A stretch of 23,323 nt of DNA from Clostridia bacterium (GTDB lineage: Bacteria > Bacillota_A > Clostridia > Christensenellales > Aristaeellaceae). The position numbers and the translations under genes were made by a program. Of this stretch, positions 1 to 6,842 are shown piece after piece (the first letter of the stretch is position 1; each line of letters begins with the position of its first letter). The notes below the pieces were generated by a model that was not told the origin of the DNA, did not search any database, and saw only the letters and a list, made by a program, of their open reading frames with translations. The stretch is from the NCBI GenBank assembly GCA_017938785.1, contig JAGBAU010000220.1, positions 1 through 23,323 on the forward strand, given 5' to 3'.

Positions 1-328
1 TATCGTTGATGACGGAGGTGGGCAGTCCGAACTTTTCTTCAAACCAGTCGCGCAGCATGAAATCCTGCCATCCGGGAACCTGTACAGAGAGCAGCACCCG
101 TCCGGTGGAGCTTTCCAAAATGCCGCCGTAGCCTACGCCGAGGGATGTAACTTCGTATTTCGCCAGAAGCGCAGGAAAGTTGGCTTCGATCCAGTTCAGC
201 ACATCAATCGCGCCATTGGGCAGGGGGAACTTGCCGCAAACCAGTTCGAGGATCTTGCCTTGGTCATCCACGATGGCCAACTGCTGCTTGGTTCCGCCGA
301 TTTCCACAGCACCGTACAGTTTTCCCAT
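1..328 (-). CDS. ROK family sugar kinase, N-terminal part (cut by left edge)
   Basis: Reverse-strand reading gives 109 residues beginning MGKLYGAVEIGGTKQQ and running off the window at VIND. The glycine-rich phosphate loop (EIGGTK, residues 9-14), the GVGYGG segment and the VIND start of the usual V-x-NDA motif are typical of ROK kinases, which phosphorylate free sugars such as glucose, fructose, ManNAc or GlcNAc. The start at 328 is preferred over an in-frame ATG at 334 because AAAGGGG lies seven bases before it. The gene lies 93 bp downstream of the exported GH3 hexosaminidase on the same strand, so phosphorylation of a released amino sugar is a reasonable inference. It also has its own promoter. 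No helix-turn-helix precedes the kinase fold, so this is a kinase rather than a repressor. Substrate cannot be told from the part present. Confidence 0.85.
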   Translation of the reverse strand, partial: MGKLYGAVEIGGTKQQLAIVDDQGKILELVCGKFPLPNGAIDVLNWIEANFPALLAKYEVTSLGVGYGGILESSTGRVLLSVQVPGWQDFMLRDWFEEKFGLPTSVIND

Positions 329-363
329 GGGCATGCCCCTTTCAACTTGCTTTCATTGAGGAT

Positions 364-392
364 ATTATACAACAATTTCTTAACGAAGGCAA
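364..392 (-). promoter_or_regulatory. Sigma-A-type promoter for the ROK kinase gene
   Basis: On the minus strand TTGCCT (392-387) and a perfect TATAAT (369-364) are separated by 17 bases. Transcription would start about 30 bases before the kinase start codon. It allows the kinase to be expressed apart from the upstream GH3 gene. Confidence 0.6.
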
Positions 393-421
393 TAAACAGA
401 GGAGAAAAGAAAAGCAAGTTT

Positions 422-1543
422 TCAGATCAAACCGTATTTCTGTTTGAAGAGAAGGATGCGTCTTACGCTCTCATCGACGCGTGAGATGGGCAGGATGTTC
501 TCCTCAACCGCCCAAACCATCATGTCGAAGGCCTTGGTCAGGTTGCGGGGCATCAGCAGTACATCGGCGCCGGCGTAGAAGGCAGCCATTGCCGCTTCAT
601 CGGATTCGGGATAAACCCTCGTGATGGCGCCCATGGACAGTGAATCCGTGATGATCAAACCATCGAACCCAAGCTCCCTGCGCAGGCGGCCGGTCATTTG
701 CGGGGACAGAGAGGATGGCAGACCATCGCTCGTAGCGTTCGGTGTGTGAATATGCGCCATCATCACAGCGTCCGCACCGGCATCGATACCGGCACGGAAG
801 GGCAGGATTTCGCAGCCCAGCATCTCCTCCCAGGTTTTTTCGGTTGAAGCAGCACCTGCGTGGGTGTCGCCGCTTGTGTTGCCGTGGCCGGGAAAATGCT
901 TTAAGGTACAAGCGATATTGCTGCTCCGGAAGCCCTCCACTGCAGCTGCTACCATTTCAGCGGCAATTTCAGGATCGCTGCTGAAGGCGCGGTTTCCGAT
1001 TACGGTATTGTTCGGATTGGTGCTGACATCTGCAACGGGCGCAAAATCCAGGGTGAAACCAAGCTCCTTCAAGTAACCGCCGATGTATTTTCCGGCTTCA
1101 TATGCGTTTTGGGTATCGTTTGTGCGTCCGATTTTGCGCATGTTGCCGGGATTGGCAATGTCATATGCGCTGCTGTTGGCAAAGCGTGCAACGCTGCCGC
1201 CCTCTTCGTCGACGGCAAACAGCGGAGGAATGCGGGTGACGGAGGACAGATCCTGCATCAGGCGGCGAACCTGCTCCGGGCTCCTGATGTTTTGGGAGAA
1301 GAACACAAAACCGCCGACGGGGTAGTTGCTGAGCTGGCGCCGCACATCGTCGTCCACCACCTTCAGTCCGTTTTGACCGGAGGACAGCGCATCCGGGCGC
1401 ACGCAGAAGAGTTGGCCGATTTTTTCCCGGACGGACATGCCTGCAATGATTGTATCTATGGCTGTTTCAGAGGCGAAAGCGCAGGAAAATGAAAAACTGA
1501 GGAGAAGCGCCGCCAAGATGGGCAGCAAGTATTTTCTATTCAA
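422..1543 (-). CDS. Exported GH3 beta-N-acetylhexosaminidase (NagZ-like)
   Basis: The 373-residue protein is a glycoside hydrolase family 3 enzyme of the NagZ type, which removes terminal beta-linked N-acetylglucosamine, for example from muropeptides or chitin oligomers. Visible motifs are VDEEGG (111-116), KHFPGHG (215-221), the D226-T-H228 pair acting as acid/base, and the nucleophile Asp300 in IITDSLSMGA. A hydrophobic signal sequence covers about residues 5-20 and AFA (22-24) fits signal peptidase I; the nearby Cys21 does not sit in a good lipobox. So, unlike cytoplasmic NagZ of Gram-negatives, this enzyme is exported. The start codon is TTG at 1543: AAAGGA lies nine bases upstream, an in-frame stop lies just before, and the only nearby ATG is in another frame and closes after five codons. 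It ends in TGA. A ROK kinase gene follows on the same strand. Confidence 0.92.
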   Translation of the reverse strand: MNRKYLLPILAALLLSFSFSCAFASETAIDTIIAGMSVREKIGQLFCVRPDALSSGQNGLKVVDDDVRRQLSNYPVGGFVFFSQNIRSPEQVRRLMQDLSSVTRIPPLFAVDEEGGSVARFANSSAYDIANPGNMRKIGRTNDTQNAYEAGKYIGGYLKELGFTLDFAPVADVSTNPNNTVIGNRAFSSDPEIAAEMVAAAVEGFRSSNIACTLKHFPGHGNTSGDTHAGAASTEKTWEEMLGCEILPFRAGIDAGADAVMMAHIHTPNATSDGLPSSLSPQMTGRLRRELGFDGLIITDSLSMGAITRVYPESDEAAMAAFYAGADVLLMPRNLTKAFDMMVWAVEENILPISRVDESVRRILLFKQKYGLI

Positions 1544-1586
1544 AAGGATTCATCCTTTCAGGCAGCAAAGCTTAAATGATAATTCG

Positions 1587-1615
1587 ATTATACCTGATTC
1601 GTGGTTTTCGATCAA
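1587..1615 (-). promoter_or_regulatory. Promoter for the GH3 hexosaminidase gene
   Basis: Minus-strand TTGATC (1615-1610) and TATAAT (1592-1587) lie 17 bases apart, about 45 bases before the TTG start. The -35 hexamer is one arm of an inverted repeat, GATCAA (1610-1615) and TTGATC (1633-1638), centred between this promoter and the divergent one for the FliB-like gene, so shared control is possible. Confidence 0.6.
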
Positions 1616-1638
1616 CTGAAAGTATAAGGTAATTGATC

Positions 1639-1668
1639 TTGCATGTGAACTGTCGCCTGTGCTACAAT
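1639..1668 (+). promoter_or_regulatory. Extended -10 promoter for the FliB-like gene
   Basis: TTGCAT (1639-1644), an 18-base spacer and TACAAT (1663-1668) preceded by TGC form an extended -10 promoter about 30 bases before the ATG at 1699. Confidence 0.5.
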
Positions 1669-1698
1669 GGATTCGCTCAAAACAGCGGAGATGATACC

Positions 1699-2628
1699 AT
1701 GAAGAAGTTTGTACCCGATTATTACAATGATTTTGCCTGCATCAAGGGCGCCTGCCGCCACAGCTGCTGCGTGGGATGGGAGATCGATATAGACGAGGAT
1801 TCCCTTTGCCGCTTTCGTAGTGTGCCAGGCGAGCTCGGCCGGCGTCTGCGGGAGAGCATTCTACAGAATGAAGAGGGCGCATCCTTTCAGCTGACGGAGG
1901 AAGAACGCTGCCCGTTTCTCAACTGCGACGGCCTGTGCGATTTGATCCTGGAACTGGGGGAGGATTGCCTCTGCCAGATTTGCGATGATCATCCGCGCTT
2001 CCGGAACTTCATTGCGGGCCGCGAGGAGATTGGACTGGGGCTCTGCTGCGAGGCTGCGTGCAGGCTGATACTCGGCCGGAAGGAGCCAGTTCAATTCATT
2101 GAACTGGAGGATGACGGGCTGGAAGAAGAATTCCCGGAGGACGATGCCTGGCTTTTGCAGCTTCGTGGTCAGCTCATCTCCATGGCGCAGGACAGAAGGA
2201 TAACAGTTGAAGGGCGAATCAGGCGCATGCTGGATTTCCTCAGGCTGGATTTGAAGTCTTTCGAGCCCACAGGCTGGATCAATTTCCTGCTGGAGCTTGA
2301 ACGCCTGGATGAAAGCTGGGCGGAACGGCTGGGCGGCATGCAAAAACCGGACAAGTTCCCTGAATGGGAGCTTGCCTTTGAGCAGCTGCTGGTGTACCTG
2401 CTAATGCGCCACCTGCCGGGCGCACTGGAGGATGATGACATCGCAGGACATATCGCCTATGTGGTCTTTGCGTGGGAGCTTGTGCGCGCAATCTGCGCTG
2501 CGCAAGAAAACCTGGATTTGGATGGCTTGGTTGAAATCTGCCGGCTGTATTCATCCGAACTGGAGTATTCCGATGAAAACATCGACTGTATCATCGACCG
2601 CCTGCACGAATTGAATTCTGGAATCTGA
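1699..2628 (+). CDS. FliB-like cysteine-rich protein (flagellin lysine-N-methylase family)
   Basis: The 309-residue product matches the FliB family as found in Clostridia. It opens with the YY-x-DFACI block and has C14, C19, C23 and C24 followed by VGWEIDID. A second block runs CPFLNCDGLCDL (71-82), LCQICDDHPRF (91-101) and GLCCEAACRLIL (114-125). Fourteen cysteines fall in the first 121 residues, which suggests a metal or iron-sulfur site. The remaining two thirds are helical and poorly conserved. FliB of Salmonella methylates flagellin lysines, but no flagellar gene is nearby, so the substrate here is open. Start at 1699 is chosen because GGAG precedes it at the right distance and the family alignment begins with MKKFVPDYYNDF; a longer reading from 1633 would begin inside the promoter. 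A promoter and the SCIFF locus follow. Confidence 0.8.
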   Translation: MKKFVPDYYNDFACIKGACRHSCCVGWEIDIDEDSLCRFRSVPGELGRRLRESILQNEEGASFQLTEEERCPFLNCDGLCDLILELGEDCLCQICDDHPRFRNFIAGREEIGLGLCCEAACRLILGRKEPVQFIELEDDGLEEEFPEDDAWLLQLRGQLISMAQDRRITVEGRIRRMLDFLRLDLKSFEPTGWINFLLELERLDESWAERLGGMQKPDKFPEWELAFEQLLVYLLMRHLPGALEDDDIAGHIAYVVFAWELVRAICAAQENLDLDGLVEICRLYSSELEYSDENIDCIIDRLHELNSGI

Positions 2629-2667
2629 GCTTTACAGGTTATTTTCCGGTCATAACCCCGGAATATA

Positions 2668-2696
2668 TTGACTTTAGCCCGGGAAAGCGGTATAAT
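2668..2696 (+). promoter_or_regulatory. Strong sigma-A promoter for the SCIFF peptide
   Basis: TTGACT (2668-2673), exactly 17 bases, then TATAAT (2691-2696). Transcription should begin near 2703, about 28 bases before the ATG. Just upstream lie two overlapping inverted repeats (GGTTAT/ATAACC at 2637-2657 and TTCCGG/CCGGAA at 2644-2663), which could end the FliB-like transcript or bind a regulator. Confidence 0.8.
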
Positions 2697-2730
2697 GATT
2701 CCCATGAACTATAAGTGGAGGAATACTACT

Positions 2731-2877
2731 ATGGAACATATCAAGACTCTCGAAACCCGTAACCTGTGCGAAAGCGCCAAGAACGGCGGCTGCGGCGAAT
2801 GCCAGACCTCTTGCCAGTCCGCTTGCAAGACCAGCTGCGGCATTGCCAACCAGCAGTGCGAAAACGAAAGCAAGTAA
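2731..2877 (+). CDS. SCIFF ribosomal peptide precursor (variant with Gly at the thioether acceptor site)
   Basis: This 48-residue peptide is a SCIFF (six cysteines in forty-five) precursor, a RiPP class in which a radical SAM enzyme links a cysteine sulfur to a residue alpha carbon. It begins MEHIKTLETRNL and carries the CGECQTSCQSACKTSC core (21-36) followed by IANQQCEN. The usual six cysteines are C21, C24, C28, C32, C36 and C43, and there is a seventh, C13. From established work on SCIFF maturases (Tte1186, CteB), the thioether joins Cys32 to Thr37; here residue 37 is Gly (codon GGC). The RBS GTGGAGG sits nine bases before the ATG. The gene has a strong promoter and is followed by an intrinsic terminator before the maturase, so peptide should exceed enzyme. 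It is often missed by gene callers because of its size. Confidence 0.93.
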   Translation: MEHIKTLETRNLCESAKNGGCGECQTSCQSACKTSCGIANQQCENESK

Positions 2878-2885
2878 TTGCAAAC

Positions 2886-2914
2886 AAAAATGCCGCCCAA
2901 AGGCGGCATTTTTT
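2886..2914 (+). terminator. Intrinsic terminator between SCIFF peptide and maturase
   Basis: AAAAATGCCGCC pairs perfectly with GGCGGCATTTTT around a four-base loop (CAAA), with the U-run included. No separate promoter is obvious before the maturase, so partial readthrough would set a high peptide-to-enzyme ratio, a common arrangement in RiPP operons. Confidence 0.88.
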
Positions 2915-2967
2915 ATGGATATACACGCGGCTGCCAACCGGGCGGCCCTATGAAGGAGACCTTTACT

Positions 2968-4347
2968 ATGATTCATCAGTATAAGCTTGGCGGATACAAC
3001 ATCGTTCTGGACGTTTGCTCCGGCTCCGTGCACGTGGTGGACGAGGTTGCCTATGAAATTATCGCCATGTTCGAGGAACGTGATCGCGAAGCAATTCTCG
3101 CAGCTATGGCCGAAAAGTTTGCGGACCGCAGCGACATTACCGCCGCAGACATTGCGGAGTGCTACGACCAGGTGGTTTCCCTGAAGGAGAGCGGCAAGCT
3201 GTTTGCGCCCGATACCTTCGAACCCATGGCAGGCAAGCTCAAGGAGAAGACCTCCGGCGTGATCAAGGCCCTGTGCATGCACATCGCCCATACCTGCAAC
3301 CTGAACTGCGAATACTGCTTCGCCAGCCAGGGCAAGTATCACGGCGAGCGTGCGGTGATGAGCTTTGAGGTGGGCAAGCAGGCGCTGGATTTTCTGATTG
3401 CCAATTCCGGCAAGCGCCGCAACCTGGAAGTGGACTTCTTCGGCGGAGAACCGCTGATGAATTTTGATGTGGTGAAGCAGCTGGTGGCCTATGCCCGCAG
3501 CATCGAGAAGCAGCATAACAAGAACTTCCGCTTTACCCTCACCACCAATGGCATGCTCATCGACGACGATGTAATCGAATTTGCCAACAAGGAATGCAGC
3601 AATGTGGTTCTGAGCCTGGACGGTCGCAAGGAAATCCACGACCGTTTCCGTGTGGACTATGCAGGAAACGGCAGCTGGGAGCGCATCGTTCCCAAGTTCC
3701 AGAAGCTGGTGGAGGCGCGCGGCGGCAAGGGTTACTACATGCGCGGCACCTTCACCCATGCCAATCCCGATTTCCTGAAGGACATTCAGGTGATGCTGGA
3801 CCTGGGCTTCAACGAGCTGAGCATGGAGCCTGTTGTCTGTGCCCCCGGCGATCCCTCCGAACTGACCGAGGAGGATAAGGCCATCGTCCTGGACCAGTAT
3901 GAGAAGCTGGCCGGGCTCATGCGCGAGCATGATAAGCAGGGCAAGCCCTTCACCTTCTACCACTACATGATCGACCTGACCGGCGGCCCCTGCATCTACA
4001 AGCGCATCTCCGGCTGCGGTTCCGGTACGGAATACATGGCGGTTACCCCGTGGGGGGATCTCTATCCCTGCCATCAGTTCGTGGGCGAGGAGAAGTTCAA
4101 GCTGGGCGATATCTGGAACGGCGTGAACAACACCGAAATCCAGTCTGAATTTGCTGCGTGCAACGTGTATGCGCGCCCCGAGTGCAAGGATTGCTGGGCA
4201 AAGCTGTATTGCTCCGGCGGTTGTGCGGCCAATGCCTACCATTCCACCGGCTCCATCACCGGCGTGTACAAGTATGGCTGCGATCTGTTCCGCAAGCGCA
4301 TGGAATGCGCCATCATGGTGCAGGTTGCCCGTGCTTTTGAAGACTGA
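2968..4347 (+). CDS. scfB: SCIFF radical SAM maturase (SPASM domain)
   Basis: The 459-residue enzyme begins with the MIHQYKLGGYNIVLDVCSGS stretch characteristic of SCIFF maturases, a RiPP-recognition region of about 90 residues. The radical SAM core follows with C110-NLN-C114-EY-C117 binding the SAM [4Fe-4S] cluster and GGEP at 159-162 binding SAM. The C-terminal SPASM domain (about 340-440) supplies C342, C350, C368, C398, C406, C409, C415, C419 and C438 for two auxiliary [4Fe-4S] clusters. The expected reaction is Cys-sulfur to alpha-carbon thioether formation in the adjacent SCIFF peptide. The start at 2968 has GAAGGAG nine bases upstream; an in-frame reading from 2878 would run through the terminator hairpin. 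Its TGA stop shares one base with the ATG of the next gene (TGATG), implying translational coupling. Confidence 0.95.
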   Translation: MIHQYKLGGYNIVLDVCSGSVHVVDEVAYEIIAMFEERDREAILAAMAEKFADRSDITAADIAECYDQVVSLKESGKLFAPDTFEPMAGKLKEKTSGVIKALCMHIAHTCNLNCEYCFASQGKYHGERAVMSFEVGKQALDFLIANSGKRRNLEVDFFGGEPLMNFDVVKQLVAYARSIEKQHNKNFRFTLTTNGMLIDDDVIEFANKECSNVVLSLDGRKEIHDRFRVDYAGNGSWERIVPKFQKLVEARGGKGYYMRGTFTHANPDFLKDIQVMLDLGFNELSMEPVVCAPGDPSELTEEDKAIVLDQYEKLAGLMREHDKQGKPFTFYHYMIDLTGGPCIYKRISGCGSGTEYMAVTPWGDLYPCHQFVGEEKFKLGDIWNGVNNTEIQSEFAACNVYARPECKDCWAKLYCSGGCAANAYHSTGSITGVYKYGCDLFRKRMECAIMVQVARAFED

Positions 4348-5687
4348 TGAATACCCCGATCTGTGATTTTGTGCGCAGCTACGCGGAGCAAAACGCGCTT
4401 CGCCTGCACATGCCCGGCCATAAGGGCAGGGGAGTGCTTGAAGTGGAGCAGTGGGATATTACTGAAATCTCCGGTGCAGACAGCCTCTACGAGGCCTGCG
4501 GCATCATTCGCGAGAGCGAACAGAATGCATCCGAACTTTTCGGTTCTGAAACCTTCTATTCCACGGAAGGTTCCTCCCTGTGCATCCGTGCAATGATCTA
4601 TCTCGCCCTGCGCCATGGCCGGCAGACGGGCAAGGGGAATTATGTGGTTGCCGGACGCAATGCCCATAAGACTTTCATGAGCGCAGCTGCGCTTCTGAAT
4701 CTGGATATCCGCTGGCTGTACGGACAGGAAGATGATTCCTATCTGGCCTGCCGCATCGAAGCGGACGATCTGGACAGGATGCTCTCTGAGGCAGAAGAAG
4801 CCCCCTGCGCGGTGTATCTGACCAGCCCGGATTACCTTGGCAATGTTGCAGATATTCCGGCTATATCCGCCGTCTGCCGCCGCTGGGGCGTACCGCTGCT
4901 GGTGGACTGCGCACACGGCGCGTATTTGAAGTTTTTGCCGGAATCCCGGCATCCCATCGACCTGGGTGCGGACATGTGCTGCGCATCCGCCCACAAGACC
5001 CTGCCTGTGCTTACAGGCGGCGCCTACCTGCATATTGCACATGATGCGCCGTGCGAGTTTGCCCGGCAGGCAAAGAATGCGCTGGCCTTGTTCGGCTCCA
5101 CCAGTCCCAGCTACCTGATCATGCAGTCTCTGGATGCGGCGAATCAATACCTTGCAGATGGTTACCCATCGAAGCTGGAAACATTTACGCAGCAGGTGTG
5201 CTGTGTACGGGATAAACTGGCCAAACATGGATTCGAACTCCATGGAGACGAGCCGCTGAAGTTGACCATCGCCACCAAAGCCTACGGATACAAGGGCAGT
5301 GAATTCTCCGATCTGCTGATGGCGAAGGGCGTCGTCAGCGAGTTTGCAGACCCTGACTTCGTGGTCTTCATGCTTACGCCTGAAATCGGCCCTGAAGGGC
5401 TTGAACAACTTGTGGACGGACTGGTTTCCATTCCGCGCAGGGCTGCGCTTACAGAGGCCTCTCCGGCTCCTCAGCCGGGCCAGCGTGTGTTTGGCATAAC
5501 GGAAGCCATGCTGATGCCCAGTGAAATCCTGCCCGTTGAGCTGTGTGAGGGCAGGGTGCTGGCAGCTGCATCTGTCGGCTGTCCGCCTGCGGTGCCCATT
5601 GTGGTGTGCGGGGAGAGAATCGACGCCCATGCCATTCGATGCTTCGAATACTATGGGATTCGTGAACTGTGCGTGATCAGTGAATGA
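4347..5687 (+). CDS. Orn/Lys/Arg decarboxylase-like PLP enzyme coupled to the SCIFF maturase
   Basis: The 446-residue protein is a fold-type I PLP enzyme of the Orn/Lys/Arg decarboxylase group (YaaO-like). Motifs are HMPGHKG (21-27), the PLP-ring aspartate and histidine in VDCAHGAY (186-193), the Schiff-base lysine K217 in SAHKTLP, and the small C-terminal domain ending in PIVVCGERI. The family usually has AHGAH; here the second His is Tyr. Members decarboxylate basic amino acids for polyamine synthesis, but this subgroup is poorly characterised. Translation starts at the ATG overlapping the maturase stop by one base, so the two proteins are probably made in fixed ratio. Whether it serves the RiPP pathway (for example acting on a peptide) or polyamine metabolism is unknown. 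A 16-bp-stem terminator follows five bases after the stop. Confidence 0.85.
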   Translation: MNTPICDFVRSYAEQNALRLHMPGHKGRGVLEVEQWDITEISGADSLYEACGIIRESEQNASELFGSETFYSTEGSSLCIRAMIYLALRHGRQTGKGNYVVAGRNAHKTFMSAAALLNLDIRWLYGQEDDSYLACRIEADDLDRMLSEAEEAPCAVYLTSPDYLGNVADIPAISAVCRRWGVPLLVDCAHGAYLKFLPESRHPIDLGADMCCASAHKTLPVLTGGAYLHIAHDAPCEFARQAKNALALFGSTSPSYLIMQSLDAANQYLADGYPSKLETFTQQVCCVRDKLAKHGFELHGDEPLKLTIATKAYGYKGSEFSDLLMAKGVVSEFADPDFVVFMLTPEIGPEGLEQLVDGLVSIPRRAALTEASPAPQPGQRVFGITEAMLMPSEILPVELCEGRVLAAASVGCPPAVPIVVCGERIDAHAIRCFEYYGIRELCVISE

Positions 5688-5691
5688 TAAT

Positions 5692-5727
5692 AGAAAAGGA
5701 CCTGACCATTTGGTCAGGTCCTTTTCT
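5692..5727. terminator. Bidirectional intrinsic terminator between convergent genes
   Basis: A perfect 16-bp stem (5692-5707 with 5712-5727) around ATTT has A-runs on the left and T-runs on the right, so it can act in both directions. Its right arm includes the last codons and TGA stop of the aldo/keto reductase gene. Confidence 0.9.
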
Positions 5728-6829
5728 CGCCTTCGAATATCTTAGCGACATTTGAAAGGCTTTCGATAATGTTCAGCTTCTGCGGGCAGCTTCCTTCGCA
5801 TGCGCCGCATTGCAGGCAATCCGAAGCCTTGCCGCGGTTGGCAGTTAAATCGGCGTACAGGTACTCCATTTTCCAAAGCTCGCCTGGACTGCGCGAATAC
5901 TCATTGTACAGCGCAAAGAGCCTGGGAATGGGAATGCGCTGGGGACAACCGTCCACGCAGTATGCGCATCCGCTGCAGGTAACGGCGGTGCTGCTGCGGA
6001 TGATCTCAGCCGCTCTTTTAAGTGCATGATGCTCCTCAGCACAGAGGGGCGGATGCTCCTGCATGTTGTCCTCAATCTGCTCCATGGCGTTCATACCGCT
6101 GAGTACGATTTCAACGGCCGGTAAATCCTGTGCAAAGCGCATTGCCCAGGATGCAGGACTTGCTGTAGCATTCAGGGAAGCAAGCAAATCCTTCGCTGCT
6201 TCGGGGGGATTTGCCAGGGTTCCGCCCTTCACGGGCTCCATGACGATGATGCACTTTCCGTGCTTCACCGCAATTTCATAGCAGCGCCGGGATTGGATGG
6301 ACACGCTCTCCCAATCCAGGTAATTGATCTGAAGCTGCACATAGTCAAGCTCCGGATGTGCGGTCAGGATTCGATCCAGCAGTTCGGGACTGTCATGGTA
6401 GGAGAAGCCGGTCTTACGTACTTTTCCGCTGCGGCGCAATTTTTCAAGGAAAGCGAAGGCGCCGAATTCTTCGCAGAGGGCATAGTTTTCCGCGTCCAGG
6501 CCGTGCAGGAGGTAGACGTCAAATGCATCTACGCCGCAGCGTTCAAGCTGTTCATTAAAGAAGCGTTGGCAGTCCTGCGGGCGCTTCAGCAGCCAGGACG
6601 GCAGCTTGTCTGCGATGCGCAGCTTTTCCCTGGGATGGCGCTTGACCACGCTCTCCCGTATGGCGCGCTCACTGTTGCCGCCAAGGTAGGTGTAGGCGGT
6701 ATCGAAATAGCTTCCGCCGAGGGCGATATAGCGGTCGACAAGGGCGGATACGGCTCCGAAATCCACGCTGTTGTCATCCACGGGATTCTGCTTCGGCAGG
6801 CGAAGGAATCCAAAACCGGTTTTGCTCAT
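5714..6829 (-). CDS. Aldo/keto reductase with C-terminal double [4Fe-4S] domain
   Basis: The 371-residue protein joins an aldo/keto reductase barrel to a ferredoxin-like tail, an arrangement common in anaerobes. The catalytic tetrad is visible as D43 and Y48 in FDTAYTY, K75 in ADKLP and H109 in YLLHG. The C-terminus carries CSGCAYCVDGCP and CLQCGACEGSCP, two cluster-binding motifs that would let electrons pass between a carbonyl substrate and ferredoxin or flavodoxin. Substrate is not predictable. ATG at 6829 is chosen because AGAGG lies six bases before it; an in-frame TTG at 6835 is less well placed. It is the last gene of the membrane pair/M20 operon, 13 bases after the peptidase stop, and its 3' end forms part of the shared terminator. 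Confidence 0.92.
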   Translation of the reverse strand: MSKTGFGFLRLPKQNPVDDNSVDFGAVSALVDRYIALGGSYFDTAYTYLGGNSERAIRESVVKRHPREKLRIADKLPSWLLKRPQDCQRFFNEQLERCGVDAFDVYLLHGLDAENYALCEEFGAFAFLEKLRRSGKVRKTGFSYHDSPELLDRILTAHPELDYVQLQINYLDWESVSIQSRRCYEIAVKHGKCIIVMEPVKGGTLANPPEAAKDLLASLNATASPASWAMRFAQDLPAVEIVLSGMNAMEQIEDNMQEHPPLCAEEHHALKRAAEIIRSSTAVTCSGCAYCVDGCPQRIPIPRLFALYNEYSRSPGELWKMEYLYADLTANRGKASDCLQCGACEGSCPQKLNIIESLSNVAKIFEGEKRT

Positions 6830-6842
6830 GGTCAACCTCTCA

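Noticed and set aside
2637..2663. Overlapping inverted repeats before the SCIFF promoter as a riboswitch or attenuator
   Set aside because: They lie upstream of the -35 box, so they are not in the SCIFF transcript, and no T-run follows; at most a weak terminator of the preceding gene or an operator.
2674..4242. A 522-codon minus-strand frame opposite SCIFF and its maturase
   Set aside because: Shadow of a GC-biased radical SAM gene and it runs through the terminator hairpin.
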